Position numbers and translations under genes: made by a program. A stretch of 64,000 nucleotides of DNA from Arion vulgaris (lineage: Eukaryota > Mollusca > Gastropoda > Stylommatophora > Arionidae): contig CM036755.1 of NCBI GenBank assembly GCA_020796225.1, forward strand, positions 85,135,803-85,199,802, in the 5' to 3' direction. Below are positions 23,046-35,708 of this stretch, piece by piece. Position 1 is the stretch's first letter, and the number at the start of each line of letters is the position of its first letter. The notes under the pieces were generated by a model. That model ran no database searches and was not told the DNA's origin. It saw only the letters and a list, made by a program, of their open reading frames with translations.

Positions 23046-24565
23046 AACATTAAAGAAGTCTTAAAGAAAATGCACGTCTAAAGACAACGACTCCTTCTGT
23101 ATTGGAAACCACGACATTTATTACTTCTAAGACACATATACCCTCTTGTCAAAATCAAGCCCACTATCTATTGTCAAAAGATCAGATATTCTTTAACTAA
23201 TTCTTTGATTCCACAACGACCAGGTCTTAACACACTCTTTAAAATTCAGTTATAATATCATAATTTTCTTACTTCCTGTCGCTGCTGGTGGTTTCGTTGC
23301 TGAAAAAAAAAGAAAAAAATGTAAATTAATTTGACATACCTTACTATGGGATTTTTGATTTATTGGTGTCTGTGAAGTCTGTGAAGGGGACATACTTGTG
23401 TTTCAATAGCGTCTTAAATATATTCTGTTCGCTTTTTGTACGCAATTAACGATACAATTAACAGAGATTCTCAGATTTCCTTGTAGGAACGATCGAGTTT
23501 CTAGTCCTAATTCTATTGGCACATTTATGTCCTTTATGGTTGCATTCACAAGCACAGGAATACAAATTTTATTTGTCAGCGCTTACATTTTCATAGACTT
23601 CAACAATTATCTTCGCACCCAGAACGTCATACTTCTTCTAAGCATGCAAATTTAGTAACTGAGAAAATATGCATGAATGAAAGTATATAACTCAAGTCAA
23701 ACCATTGCTTTAGATAGCATCTGACATTGCTTTAGTTATTTAGTACTTGTGTAATGCACGCAAAGATTTGAGCGGTCTGTATTAATTTAGTAAGATATGT
23801 CATAAAGTACAGAGTTCTCATTTGGAAAATCAACAAATGTAAACTCATCAGCTGCTATTATAATAAACGAGACATGTGACTCAAGAAATAACAGTTCACG
23901 GATACATTTCCAAACTTTATAAACAATATGTCATGAATGTTGTCACTCTCACACGTGACTTTATAGAGACGATAACAATATATACAAAACTAATAATGTT
24001 AGTAAGACACACAAAAAAGATGAAAACTGTTGTTTATGAATTGTAGTTTCTCTTAGAAACGTATACTTTTATGACAAATATTGAGCTTGACTTTACGTTC
24101 GTTTTGGAAAATAATACAGAACAGAAATTTATTCTAAATAAGAAGGGGATTTATAATTCGCTTTCTCTAAGTTTTATTTTAATGTATTGTCTTGAGATAT
24201 ATGTCGCTATAGGCTATGAATGGTTCAGACATAAACTCATTAGTTTTGGTAAAATCTCAAAGATCATGGTAAAAATCTCAAATATCGTGGTACAAATCTA
24301 TTATATTATGGTAAAAATCTCATAGATCATGATACAAATTTCACAGATTTTGGTAAAAATCTCAGAGATCATGGTAAAAATCTCAAATATGGTGGTAAAA
24401 ATCTTATATATCTTGGTGAAAATCTCACAGATCATGGTGAAAATCTGACAGATCATGGTAAAGATCTCATAGATCATGGTAAAAATCTTATATATCTTGG
24501 TAAAAATCTCACAGATCATGGTAAAAATCTAATATATCATGGTAAAAATCTCAGAAATCATGGTA
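23046..24565. repeat. Array unit 7, type A (1520 bp)
   Basis: Same length as unit 6 and almost identical in the 21-bp block, so recent duplication or conversion is likely. Confidence 0.92.
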
Positions 24566-27009
24566 AACATTAAAGAAGTCTTAAAGAAAATGCACGTCTA
24601 AAGACAACGACTCCTTCTGTATTGGAAACCACGACATTTATTACTTCTAAGACACATATACCCTCTTGTCAAAATCAAGCCCACTATCTATTGTCAAAAG
24701 ATCAGATATTCTTTAACTAATTCTTTGATTCCACAACGACCAGGTCTTAACACACTCTTTAAAATTCAGTTATAATATCATAATTTTCTTACTTCCTGTC
24801 TCTGCTGGTGGTTTCGTTGCTGAAAAAAAAAAAGAAAAAAAAATGTAAATTAATTTGACATACCTTACTATGGGATTTTTGATTTATTGGTGTGTGTGAA
24901 GTCTGTGAAGGGGACATACTTGTGTTTCAATAGCGTCTTAAATATATTATGTTCGCTTTTTGTACGCAATTAACGACACAATTAACAGAGATTCTCAGAT
25001 TTCCTTGTAGGAACGATCGAGTTTCTAGTCCTAATTCTATTGGCACATTTATGTCCTTTATGGTTTCATTCACAAGCACAGGAGTACAAATTTTATTTGT
25101 CAGCGCTTACATTTTCATAGACTTCAACAATTATCTTCGTACCCAGAACGTCATACTTCTTCTAAGCATGCACATTTAGTAACTGAGAAAATATGCATGA
25201 ATGAAAGTATATAACTCAGGTCAAACCATTGCTTTAGATAGCATCTGACATTGCTTTAGTTATTTAGTACTTGTGTAATGCACGCAAAGATTTGAGCGAT
25301 CTGTATTAATTTAGTAAGATATGTCATAAAGTACAGAGTTCTCATTTGGAAAATCAACAAATGTAAACTCATCAGCTGCTATTATAATAAACGAGACATG
25401 TGACTCAGGAAATAACAATTCACGGATACATTTCCAAACTTGATAAACAATATGTCATGAATGTTGTCACTCTCACACGTGACTTTATAGAGAGAATAAC
25501 AATATATACAAAACTAATAATGTTAGTAAGACACACAAAAAAGATGAAAACTGTTGTTTATGAATTGTACAGGGTGTTCAACTTAAAAGCAGCATATGAA
25601 TGGAGCTAATCTGACATATATGTATGGAAATGAGAAGGTTCAGTTATGACGTAGTATAGGTCAAGGTTGTGTGACGGTGTGTAATTGTAGTGCGGGAAGG
25701 GGCGATGAAAAAATGTGACGTAGAACAAGCTAGTCAGAACCGGTTTAAATAGTAAATAAACACAGCGGGATAGATTATCTGGCAAATTTCGATTTGTCAA
25801 TGGGGCTGCAACTATCTTGAACACACTGTAGTGTCTCTTAGAAACGTATTCTTTTATGACAAATATTGTGCTTGACTTTACGTTCGTTTTGGAAAATAAT
25901 ACAGAACAAGAATTTATTATACATATGAAAAAGGGGTTTTATAATTCGCTTTCTCTAAGTTTTATTTTAATGTATTGTCTTGAGATATCTGTCGCTATAG
26001 GCTATGAATGGTTCAGACATAAACTCATTAGTTATGGTAAAAATCTCAAAGATCGTGGTAAAAATCTGAAAAAACCATGGTAAAAATCTCACAGATCATG
26101 GTAAAGTTCTCATAGATCATGGTAAAAATCTTATATATCATTGTGAAAAAATCAAAGATCATGGTAAAAATATAATATATTATGGTAAAAATATCAGAGA
26201 TCATGGTAAAAATCTCACAGGTAAAAGTAACAATTTCAGAAGTCTTTAAAATTGCACACCTAAAGATAACGACTTCTTCTGGGTTGGAACCCAGCATTTA
26301 TTACTTCTAAGACACATACACCTCTTTTCAAAATCTTGCCCACTCTCTATTGTCAAAGATCAGATATTCTATAACTAATTCTTTCTTTCCACAGCGCCCA
26401 GTCCTTAACACACGCTTTAAAAGTCAGTTATAATATCATAATTTTCTTACTTCCTGTAATTGGTGCTGGGCTAGTTTCTGAAAATAAAAGACAAAAAATT
26501 AAAATTAAATTGGCATTCCTTACTATGGGATTGCTTATTTATGTATTGTCCTGAGATATCTGTAGCTAAAGGCTGTGACTTGTACCGACATATACTCATT
26601 AGTTATTGTAAAAATCTCAAAGATCACGATAAAAATCTTATATATCATGGTAAAAATCTTATGTATCATGGTGAAAATCTCAAAGATCATGGTAAACATC
26701 TCATAGATCATGGTAAATATCTCAAATATCGTGGTAAAAATCGTATATATCATGGTGAAAATCTCACAGATCATGATAAAAATCTCATAGATCATGATAA
26801 AAATCTCATAGATCATGATAAAAAGTTCATAGATCATGGTAAAAATCTCACAGATCATGGTAAAAATCTCACAGATCATGGTAAAAATCTAATATATCAT
26901 GGTAAAAATCTCATAGATCATGGTAAAAATCTCATAGATCATGATAAAAATCTTATATATCATGGTAAAAATCTAATATATCATGGTAAAAATCTCAGAG
27001 ATCATGGTA
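24566..27009. repeat. Array unit 8, type B (2444 bp including a MITE)
   Basis: Contains a MITE (25570-25828). It also has an additional diverged partial unit starting with AGTCTTTAAAATTGCACACC near 26239, a word shared only with unit 10. Without the MITE and one TA the length is 2183 bp. Confidence 0.88.
25568..25830. mobile_element. MITE, 259 bp, TA target-site duplication
   Basis: The insert 25570-25828 lies between duplicated TA (25568-25569 and 25829-25830). Other units read straight through this site as GAATTGTAGTTTCTC. Its ends CAGGGTGTTCAA and TTGAACACACTG are inverted repeats of about 12 bp with one mismatch. No coding capacity. The ends differ from the 2.2-kb transposon at 12.5 kb, so that element is not its obvious partner. 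Confidence 0.92.
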
Positions 27010-28529
27010 AACATTAAAGAAGTCTTAAAGAAAATGCACGTCTAAAGACAACGACTCCTTCTGGATTGGAAACCACGACATTTATTACTTCTAAGACACA
27101 TATACCCTCTTGTCAAAATCAAGCCCACTATCTATTGTCAAAAGATCAGATATTCTTTAACTAATTCTTTGATTCCACAACGACCAGGTCTTAACACACT
27201 CTTTAAAATTCAGTTATAATATCATAATTTTCTTACTTCCTGTCGCTGCTGGTGGTTTCGTTGCTGAAAAAAAAGAAAAAAAAAATGTAAATTAATTTGA
27301 CATACCTTACTATGGGATTTTTGATTTATTGGTGTCTGTGAAGTCTGTAGAGGACATACTTGTGTTTCAATAGCGTCTTAAATATATTCTGTTCACTTTT
27401 TGTACGCATTTAACGATACAATTAACAAAGATTCTCAGATTTCCTTGTAGGAACGATCGAGTTTCTAGTCCTAATTCTATTGGCACATGTATGTCCTTTA
27501 TGGTTGCATTCACAAGCACAGGAATTCCAATTTTATTTGTCAGCGCTTACATTTTCATAGACTTCAACAATTATCTTCGTACCCAGAACGGCATACTTCT
27601 TCTAAGCATGCAAATTTAGTAACTGAGAAAATATGCATGAATGAAAGTATATAACTCAAGTCAAACCATTGCTTTAGATAGCATCTGACATTGCTTTAGT
27701 TATTTAGTACTTGTGTAATGCACGCAAAGATTTGAGCGGTCTGTATTAATTTAGTAAGATATGTCATAAAGTACAGAGTTCTCATTTGGAAAATCAACAA
27801 ATGTAAACTCATCAGCTGCTATTATAATAAACGAGACATGTGACTCAAGAAATAACAGTTCACGGATACATTTCCAAACTTTATAAACAATATGTCATGA
27901 ATGTTGTCACTCTCACACGTGACTTTATAGAGACGATAACAATATATACAAAACTAATAATGTTAGTAAGACACACAAAAAAGATGAAAACTGTTGTTTA
28001 TGAATTGTAGTTTCTCTTAGAAACGTATACTTTTATGACAAATATTGAGCTTGACTTTACGTTCGTTTTGGAAAATAATACAGAACATAAATTTATTCTA
28101 AATAAGAAGGGGATTTATAATTCGCTTTCTCTAAGTTTTATTTTAATGTATTGTCTTGAGATATATGTCGCTTTAGGATATGAATGGTTCAGACATAAAC
28201 TCATTAGTTTTGGTAAAATCTCAAAGATCATGATAAAAATCTCAAATATAGTGGTAAAAATATAATATATTATGGTAAAAATCTCATAGATCATGATACA
28301 AATTTCACAGATTTTGGTAAAAATCTCAGAGATCATGGTAAAAATCTCAAATATCGTGGTAAAAATCTTATATATCTTGGTGAAAATCTCACAGATCATG
28401 GTGAAAATCTGACAGATCATGGTAAAGATCTCATAGATCATGGTAAAAATCTTATATATCTTGGTAAAAATCTCACAGATCATGGTAAAAATCTAATATA
28501 TCATGGTAAAAATCTCAGAAATCATGGTA
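27010..28529. repeat. Array unit 9, type A (1520 bp)
   Basis: Same length and block structure as unit 7, two units away. Confidence 0.92.
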
Positions 28530-30612
28530 AACATTAAAGAAGTCTTAAAGAAAATGCACGTCTAAAGACAACGACTCCTTCTGGATTGGAAACCACGACA
28601 TTTATTACTTCTAAGACACATATACCCTCTTGTCAAAATCAAGCCCACTATCTATTGTCAAAAGATCAGATATTCTTTAACTAATTCTTTGATTCCACAA
28701 CGACCAGGTCTTAACACACTCTTTAAAATTCAGTTATAATATCATAATTTTCTTACTTCCTGTCACTGCTGGTGGTTTCGTTGCTGAAAAAAAAAAGAAA
28801 AAAATGTAAATTAATTTGACATACCTTACTATGGGATTTTTGATTTATTGGTGTCTGTGAAGTCTGTGAAGGGGACATACTTGTGTTTCAATAGCGTCTT
28901 AAATATATTCTGTTCACTTTTTGTACGCATTTAACGATACAATTAACAAAGATTCTCAGATTTCCTTGTAGGAACGATCGAGTTTCTAGTCCTAATTCTA
29001 TTGGCACATGTATGTCCTTTTGGTTTGCATTACAAGCACAGGAATTCCAATTTTATTTGTCAGCGCTACATTTTCATAGACTTCAACAATTATCTTCGTA
29101 CCCAGAACGTCATACTTCTTCTAAGCATGCACATTTAGTAACTGAGAAAATATGCATGAATGAAAGTATATAACTCAAGTCAAACCATTGCTTTAGATAG
29201 CATCTGACATTGCTTTAGTTATTTAGTACTTGTGTAATGCACGCAAAGATTTGAGCGGTCGGTATTAATTTAGTAAGATATGTCATAAAGTACAGAGTTC
29301 TCATTTGGAAAATCAACAAATGTAAACTCATCAGCTGCTATTATAATAAACGAGACATGTGACTCAAGAAATAACAGTTCACGGATACATTTCCAAACTT
29401 GATAAACAATATGTCATGAATGTTGTCACTCTCACACGTGACTTTATAGAGACGATAACAATATATACAAAACTAATAATGTTAGTAAGACACACAAAAA
29501 AGATGAAAACTGTTGTTTATGAATTGTAGTTCTCTTTAGAAACGTATTCTTTATGACAAATATTGTGCTTTGACTTTACGTTCGTTTTGGAAAATAATAC
29601 AGAACAAGAATTTATTACTAAATAAGAAAAAGGGGTTTATAATTCGCTTTCTATGTTTTATTTTAATGTATTGTCTGAGATATCTGTCGCTATAGGCTAT
29701 GAATGGTTCAGACATAAACTCATTAGTTATGGTAAAAATCTCAAAGATCGTGGTAAAATCTGAAAACCATGGTAAAAATCTCACAGATCATGGTAAAGTT
29801 CTCATAGATCATGCTAAAAATCTTATATATCATTGTGAAAAATCAAAGATCATGTAAAAATATAAATATATGGTAAAAATCTCAGAGATCATGTAAAATT
29901 CACAGGTAAAAGTACAATTTCAGAGTCTTTAAAATTGCACACCTAAAGATAACGACTTCTTCTGGATTGGAACCCACGACATTTATTACTTCTAAGAACA
30001 TCACCTCTTTCAAAATCTTGCCACTCTATTGTCAAAGATCAGATATTCATAACTAATTCTTCTTTCCACAGCCAGTCCTTAACACACCTTTAAAAGTCAG
30101 TTATAATATCATAATTTTTTACTTCTGTAATTGGTGCTAGGCTAGTTTCTAAAATAAAGACAAAATTAAAATTAAATTGCATTCTTACTATGGGATTGCT
30201 TATTTATGTATTGTCCTGAGATATCTTAGCAAAGGCTGTGACTTGTACCACATATACTCATTAGTTATTGTAAAATCTCAAAGATCACGATAAAAATCTT
30301 ATATATCATGGTAAAAATCTTATGTATCATGGTGAAAATCTCAAAGATCATGGTAAACATCTCATAGATCATGGTAAATATCTCAAATATCATGGTAAAA
30401 ATCTCGAATATCGTGGTAAAAATCGTATATATCATGGTGAAAATCTCACAGATCATGATAAAAATCTCATAGATCATGATAAAAATCTCATAGATCATGA
30501 TAACAAGTTCATAGATCATGGTAAAAATCTCAGATCATGAATCCACAGATCATGAAAATCTAATATATCATGGTAAAATCTAATATATCATGGTAAAATT
30601 CAGAATCATGTA
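28530..30612. repeat. Array unit 10, type B (2083 bp)
   Basis: Carries the same diverged partial unit as unit 8 (AAAATTGCACACCTAAAGAT near 29931) but no MITE. Many single-base losses compared with unit 8 begin near 29000 and are dense from 29540. Confidence 0.88.
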
Positions 30613-32390
30613 AACATTAAAGAAGTCTTAAGAAAATGACGTCTAAAGACAACGACTCCTTCTGGATTGAAACCACGACATTTATTACTTCTAAGACCAT
30701 ATACCCTCTTGTCAAAATCAAGCCACTATCTATTGTCAAAAGATCAGATATTCTTTAACTAATTCTTTGATTCCACAACGACCAGGTCTTAACACACTCT
30801 TTAAAATTCAGTTATAATATCATAATTTTCTTACTTCCTGTCACTGCTGGTGGTTTCGTTGCTGAAAAAAAAAAGAAAAAAATGTAAATTAATTTGACAT
30901 ACCTTACTATGGGATTTTGATTTATTGTGTCTGTGAAGTCTGTGAAGGGACATACTTGTGTTTCAATAGCGTCTTAAATATATTCTGTTCACTTTTTGTA
31001 CGCATTTAACGATACCATTAACAAAGATTCTCAGATTTCCTTGTAGGAACGATCGAGTTTCTAGTCCTAATTCTATTGGCACATGTATGTCCTTTATGGT
31101 TGCATTCACAAGCACAGGAATTCCAATTTTATTTGTCAGCGCTTACATTTTCATAGACTTCAACAATTATCTTCGTACCCAGAACGTCATACTTCTTCTA
31201 AGCATGCAAATTTAGTAACTGAGAAAATATGCATGAATGAAAGTATATAACTGAAGTCAAACCATTGCTTTAGATAGCATCTGACATTGCTTTAGTTATT
31301 TAGTACTTGTGTAATGCACGCAAAGATTTGAGCGGTCTGTATTAATTTAGTAAGATATGTCATAAAGTACAGAGTTCTCATTTGGAAAATCAACAAATGT
31401 AAACTCATCAGCTGCTATTATAATAAACGAGACATGGACTCAGAAATAACAGTTCACGGATACATTTCCAAACTTGATAAACAATATGTCATGAATGTTG
31501 TAACTCTCACACATGACTTTATAGAGACGATAACAATATATACAAAACTAATAATGTTAGTAAGACACACAAAAAAGATGAAAACTGTTGTTTATGAATT
31601 GTAGTTTCTCTTAGAAACGTATACTTTATGACAATATTGGCTTGACTTTACGTTCGTTTTGGAAAATAATACAGAACAAAAATTTATTCTAAATAAGAAG
31701 GGGATTTATAATTCGCTTTCTTTAAATTTTATTTAATGTATTGTCTTGAGATATCTGTCGCTATAGGCTATGAATGGTTCAGACATAAACTCATTAGTTT
31801 TGGTGAAAATCTCACAGATTATGGTAAAAATCTCAAATATCGTGTAAAATCTAATATATTATGGTAAAATCTCATAGATCATGATACAAATTTCACAGAT
31901 TTTGGTAAAAATCTCAAAGATCATGGTAAAAATCTCAAATATCGTGGTAAAAATCTAATATATTATGGTAAAAATCTTAAATATCATGGTGAAAATATCA
32001 AAGATCATGGTAAAAATCTAATATATTATGGTAAAAATCTCATATATCATGATACAAATTTCACAGATCATGTTAAAAATCTCATAGATCATGGTAAAAA
32101 TCTTATATATCTTGGTAAAAATCTCACAGATCATGTTAAAATCTCACAGATCATGTTAAAAATCTCACAGATCATGTTAAAATCTCACAGATCATGTTAA
32201 AAATCTCACAAATCATGTTAAAAATCTCACAGATCATGTTAAAAATCTCACAGATCATGTTAAAAATCTCACAGATCATGTTAAAATCTCACAGATCATG
32301 TTAAAAATCTCACAGATCATGTTAAAAATCTCACAGATCATGTTACAAATCTCAGAGATCATGGTAAAAATTAAAGAAGTCTTAAAGTAG
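30613..32390. repeat. Array unit 11, right edge
   Basis: The conserved part has scattered single-base losses. The final block (about 32100-32360) is a nearly pure run of ATCATGTTAAAAATCTCACAG with G-to-T in the GGT word, seen only here. It ends at an incomplete marker near 32368. Confidence 0.88.
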
Positions 32391-32392
32391 TC

Positions 32393-32443
32393 TTCTATTA
32401 CTACTACTATTACTACTACAACTATTACTACTATTACTATTAA

Positions 32444-32475
<32 letters not shown>

Positions 32476-32695
32476 TTACTACTACTACTATTAATACTAC
32501 TACTACTACTACTACTATTACTACTATTACTACTAGTACTACTACTTCTTTTACTACTGCTACTACTACTACTACTATTACTAGTACTATTACTACTACT
32601 ATTATTACTACTACTACTAATACTACTACTAATACTATTACTAATACTACTAATACTATTACTGCTAGTACTACTACAACTTCCACTATTACTAC
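32393..32695. repeat. (TAC/TAT)n trinucleotide tract, about 300 bp
   Basis: Imperfect TACTACTATTAC repeats without other content. The long serine- or valine-rich frames across it are artefacts of the trinucleotide. Confidence 0.97.
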
Positions 32696-32999
32696 TGAAA
32701 ATGAAAATCGTGGCATATCCTTTACATGAAGTAGCCATCAATCACAGTAAACGAGTCGTTGCTTTCCAAGGTTAAGTAGTTTGCCATTGCTCTCTGTATG
32801 GTGACGTATATTTTGACCTTTGTAAAATCCAAAGAAAACGAATTTGCTTCAAACAGTGCCCTCCGTGGTATTTGAACCATGTACGCTTGTGTTCTTTAAC
32901 ATTATTTTAGTCATACTTTCTTTCCCCCAAAGCCCAGGTTCTAACACACACTATAAATGTACATTAGAATATACTAATTTAATTGCGTTTACCATGTCT

Positions 33000-34458
33000 A
33001 GTTATGCTCAAAGTGGCAGAGGATACAACTATTAGCCAGGTGCAAGAACTATTTAATAAAGTATGGGAAGAAGAAACTGTCACAGATCAATGGAAAAAGG
33101 GAATAATTGTTAAGATCCTCAAAAAAGGTGATCTCAAAGATTGCAACAACTGGAGAGGGATCACCTTATTATCAGTAATGACCAAGACTTTCTGCAAAAT
33201 CATTCTTAATAGAATCAAAGGAGCAGTGGACACAACCTGAGAGAAGAACAAGCTGGTTTTAGACCTGGGAGAAGCTGCTTAGACCAAATAATTCCCCTAC
33301 GACTAATTTTGTAGGAACATATTGAGAAGCAACAGCCACTCATACTAAATTTCATTGATTTAAAAAAAATGCTGTGATAGTCTACACAGAATCTCTCTGT
33401 GGAATATTCTGAGATGCTATGGAATACCAGACAAAATAATAAACATTATTAAGAGCCTCTATGATGGTTCACAGTGTGCAGTTCGCACTGATGGTGGACA
33501 CAGCGACTGGTTTATGGTTGAATCCGGAGTAAAGCAAGACTGTATTCTATCTCCGCTATTGTTTGAGTGGCCATTGACTGGGTGATGCGAAAATGTTGCT
33601 GGAGCGAAACTGGCATCGCTTGGGTAGAAAATAGTCAACTAGAAAATTTGGATTTTGCAGATGATATTGCCTTGTTGAGTAGAAACAACCAAGATATGCA
33701 AAGACAAACAGACAACTTGTCATCTATAGCATCAACAGATGGACTGTAGATAAGCTATGAAAAAACAAATATAATGAAGACACCTATGGCAAGTAATGCA
33801 GATATCACAATGGAATCTAAAATGATAAAAATAACAGAGCAGTTCACCTATTTAGGTAGCAATTTTGATTGCACAGGAAATGTTAAAAAGAAATTATGAT
33901 ACGAATTGGAAAAGCAACATCAGCTTTTAAAAGTCTAAATAAAATATGGAACTGCAAGTTATAATGTATTAAAACTAAATTACGAATTTTCAATTCAAAT
34001 GTTGTGTGAATCCTAACATATGCCAGCGAGAGTTGGAAAATGACTAAAGATATAGAATGCAAGTTGAATGCATTTGAAAATAGATGTCTGCGAAAAATAA
34101 TGAATATAAAATGGAATGAATTCAGGAGAAGTGATGAAATCAGAGACATGTCTGGTCAACCACTAGTGACAACCGTTATAAGAAAGAGAAGATGGAGATA
34201 TGTTGGGCACACCTTGAGGAGAAATGATTAACGAATATCAAAGCAGACATTGAAGTGGGATGCAAAGGGTTCAAGAAAGAGAGTCGACCTAAGGAGACCC
34301 TGAAACGAACTTTGCTGAGAGAGGCAGGAAATATCGGTCTCAGTTTCATGGAGAAGATTGAGCGAGTTGCCCAGGATAGAGCGGTATGGAGAAATTATTT
34401 GCAGGCCCTATGTAACGTATAACGGTACGAGAGGAATTTATTATTATTATTATTATGT
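33000..34458 (+). mobile_element. LINE type B, 5'-truncated, intact F-A-D-D but many stops
   Basis: Plus-strand frames read in RT order: WKKGIIVKILKKGD and CNNWRGITLLSV (fingers), REEQAGFRPGRSCLDQI, NFIDLKK, VKQDCILSPLLF-like words, LENLDFADDIALLSRNN (catalytic, about 33640-33685), FTYLGSNF, then MTKDIECKLNAFENRCLRKI and RRWRYVGHTLRRND in the C-terminal region. It ends in a (TTA)n tail at 34438-34457. Numerous stops and frame changes show it is dead. The endonuclease domain is absent (5' truncation). Related sequence occurs near 48.75 kb. Confidence 0.9.
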
Positions 34459-34709
34459 AGAGTTATAAGTTTGCTGAAAATTACAGAAAAAACAGTAGAT
34501 ATTGTTGACATTTCATTCTTTGGGATTACTGATTTACTTGAGTTTGTGAGGTAGAATTACTGTGTTCAAATTGTGTTTCAAGTGTACTCGACTCACGTCA
34601 TGTATAAAATGATCTGGATTATTAACATATATCTCAGATATCACTGTAGAATATATCAAGTTCCTAGTCCTATCCGAAAAAGGGGGAAGACTGCAGTAAA
34701 ACTTGGTAA

Positions 34710-35251
34710 ATAGTGAAACACGTACAAACAAAGTACTACAGTTTTACAAAATACATAAACAGTGACGATAAACAGCAACGTTTCGACCAACAAGGCCTTT
34801 ATCAAGCAAACGAACAAACAGGAGTGACAAATTAAAATGAAACACAAATGGACGACCAAATACCAACGTATCTAAGGAAAATCTGAAATAAAAACGAATA
34901 ACGAAATAAATGTAACACAAAAACACACATAAAAACTAGAAATAGAAAAGAAACAATGAAACATCTAGTAAATATATAACTTGAATACATGCAACATATA
35001 CCCATATAGATTATAAAGCATGGGAAGAGAAAGTACTAAAAAGCATAAGAATGTAATACATGCAACATATACCCATAGAGATTACAAAGCATGGGAAGAG
35101 AAAGTACTAAGAAGCATAAGAATGTAATACGTTGAGCCCGCGTGGTCGCAAGGTACCATACAAAGAAATCTACCGATTCTCCAGAGCAAATCGACTACGA
35201 TCATCAGAGGAACATGATCGGATGGCTGTGACCTGGACATCGCAAGCTCCT
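34710..35251 (-). repeat. Penelope-like element, inverted arm (left)
   Basis: Reverse complement of 37377-38018. It contains two copies of a 71-bp repeat (34984-35125) with GCAACATATACCCATA. The right arm has between two and three copies, which explains part of the length difference. The hammerhead-like motif at 34779-34807 is conserved in both arms. Confidence 0.92.
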
Positions 35252-35690
35252 GAATGGCCAGTATCATTGAAATGGGTAGCTACAGGGGTCACAGAGCATT
35301 TGCGTATATCGCGCAAGTGTTGGGCGAATCAGTCACTGAGTCTCCTGTCGGTTTCCCCAATATAGGCCTAGTTGCACCGCTTGCAGATAATGGCATAGAT
35401 AATATTACGGACTCGCACGTGAAACTGTCTTCAACAACGAACGTGGCTTTTGGAAAAGACACCGTGCGGGTCTGTATTACATAAGCACAAGTGTTGCAGC
35501 GCCGACGGCCACCCTGGATGGTGCCAAAATGACTCTGGATGTTAGGCTTGAGGCGACTGTGAACCAACATATCCCTAAGGCTTCTGTCCCGTCTGTACGC
35601 CACCAAAGGATAGTGTTGGAAGATTGAACGTGTATCAGGATCAGACTGAAGAATGGAGAGATGACGGAATAAGACTTTCTTCACAAGGGA
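35185..35690 (-). pseudogene. GIY-YIG endonuclease domain of the Penelope-like element
   Basis: The minus strand continues from the RT: SDPDTRSIFQHYPLVAYRRD, RRRCNTCAYVIQ, SFTCESVI/VRNIIYAIICKRC (zinc-finger-like cysteines, then the first GIY-YIG strand), AYIGETDRRLSD, FAQHLRDIRKC and HFNDTGHSGACDVQV. It would nick target DNA. There is a TAG at 35370-35368 just before AYIGET, a second stop within the LSD-F stretch, and a frame change before NIIYAI. The last part lies inside the inverted arm, so a second copy of the domain end is at 37377-37540 on the plus strand. Confidence 0.9.
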
Positions 35691-35708
35691 ACTATGAGGG
35701 TGGAAAGT

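Larger units (their letters stand above)
9180..32390. repeat. 23-kb tandem array of ~1.52-kb satellite units with nested 21-bp minisatellites
   Basis: The marker AACATTAAAGAAGTCTTA occurs at 9632, 15612, 17297, 19981 (one base different), 21526, 23046, 24566, 27010, 28530 and 30613, with broken forms near 11863 and 32368. Spacings of 1520, 1520, 1520 and 1545 define the basic unit. Each unit has an approximately 1.2-kb conserved part followed by a block of the 21-bp repeat AAAATCTCACAGATCATGGT with variants; this block grows and shrinks between units. A recurring short frame of 70-90 codons starting MTNIELDFTFVLENN appears in most units but is broken in others and has no known domain. It is taken as satellite sequence, not a gene. 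Confidence 0.95.

Noticed and set aside
15054..28265. Recurring 70-90-codon frame starting MTNIE or MTNIV in array units, considered as a multicopy gene family
   Set aside because: It is broken in units 3, 10 and 11, runs into the 21-bp repeat at variable places and has no recognisable domain. Conservation follows from recent tandem duplication of whole units.
9180..32390. Array as a tandem Helitron or Helentron derivative
   Set aside because: Helitron-type elements with central tandem repeats do form arrays, but no Rep/helicase sequence, no clear terminal hairpin and no consistent end motif could be seen. Left open rather than claimed.
32276..32741. Val- or Ser-rich proteins on the minus strand
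   Set aside because: Translation of the TAC/TAT trinucleotide tract.
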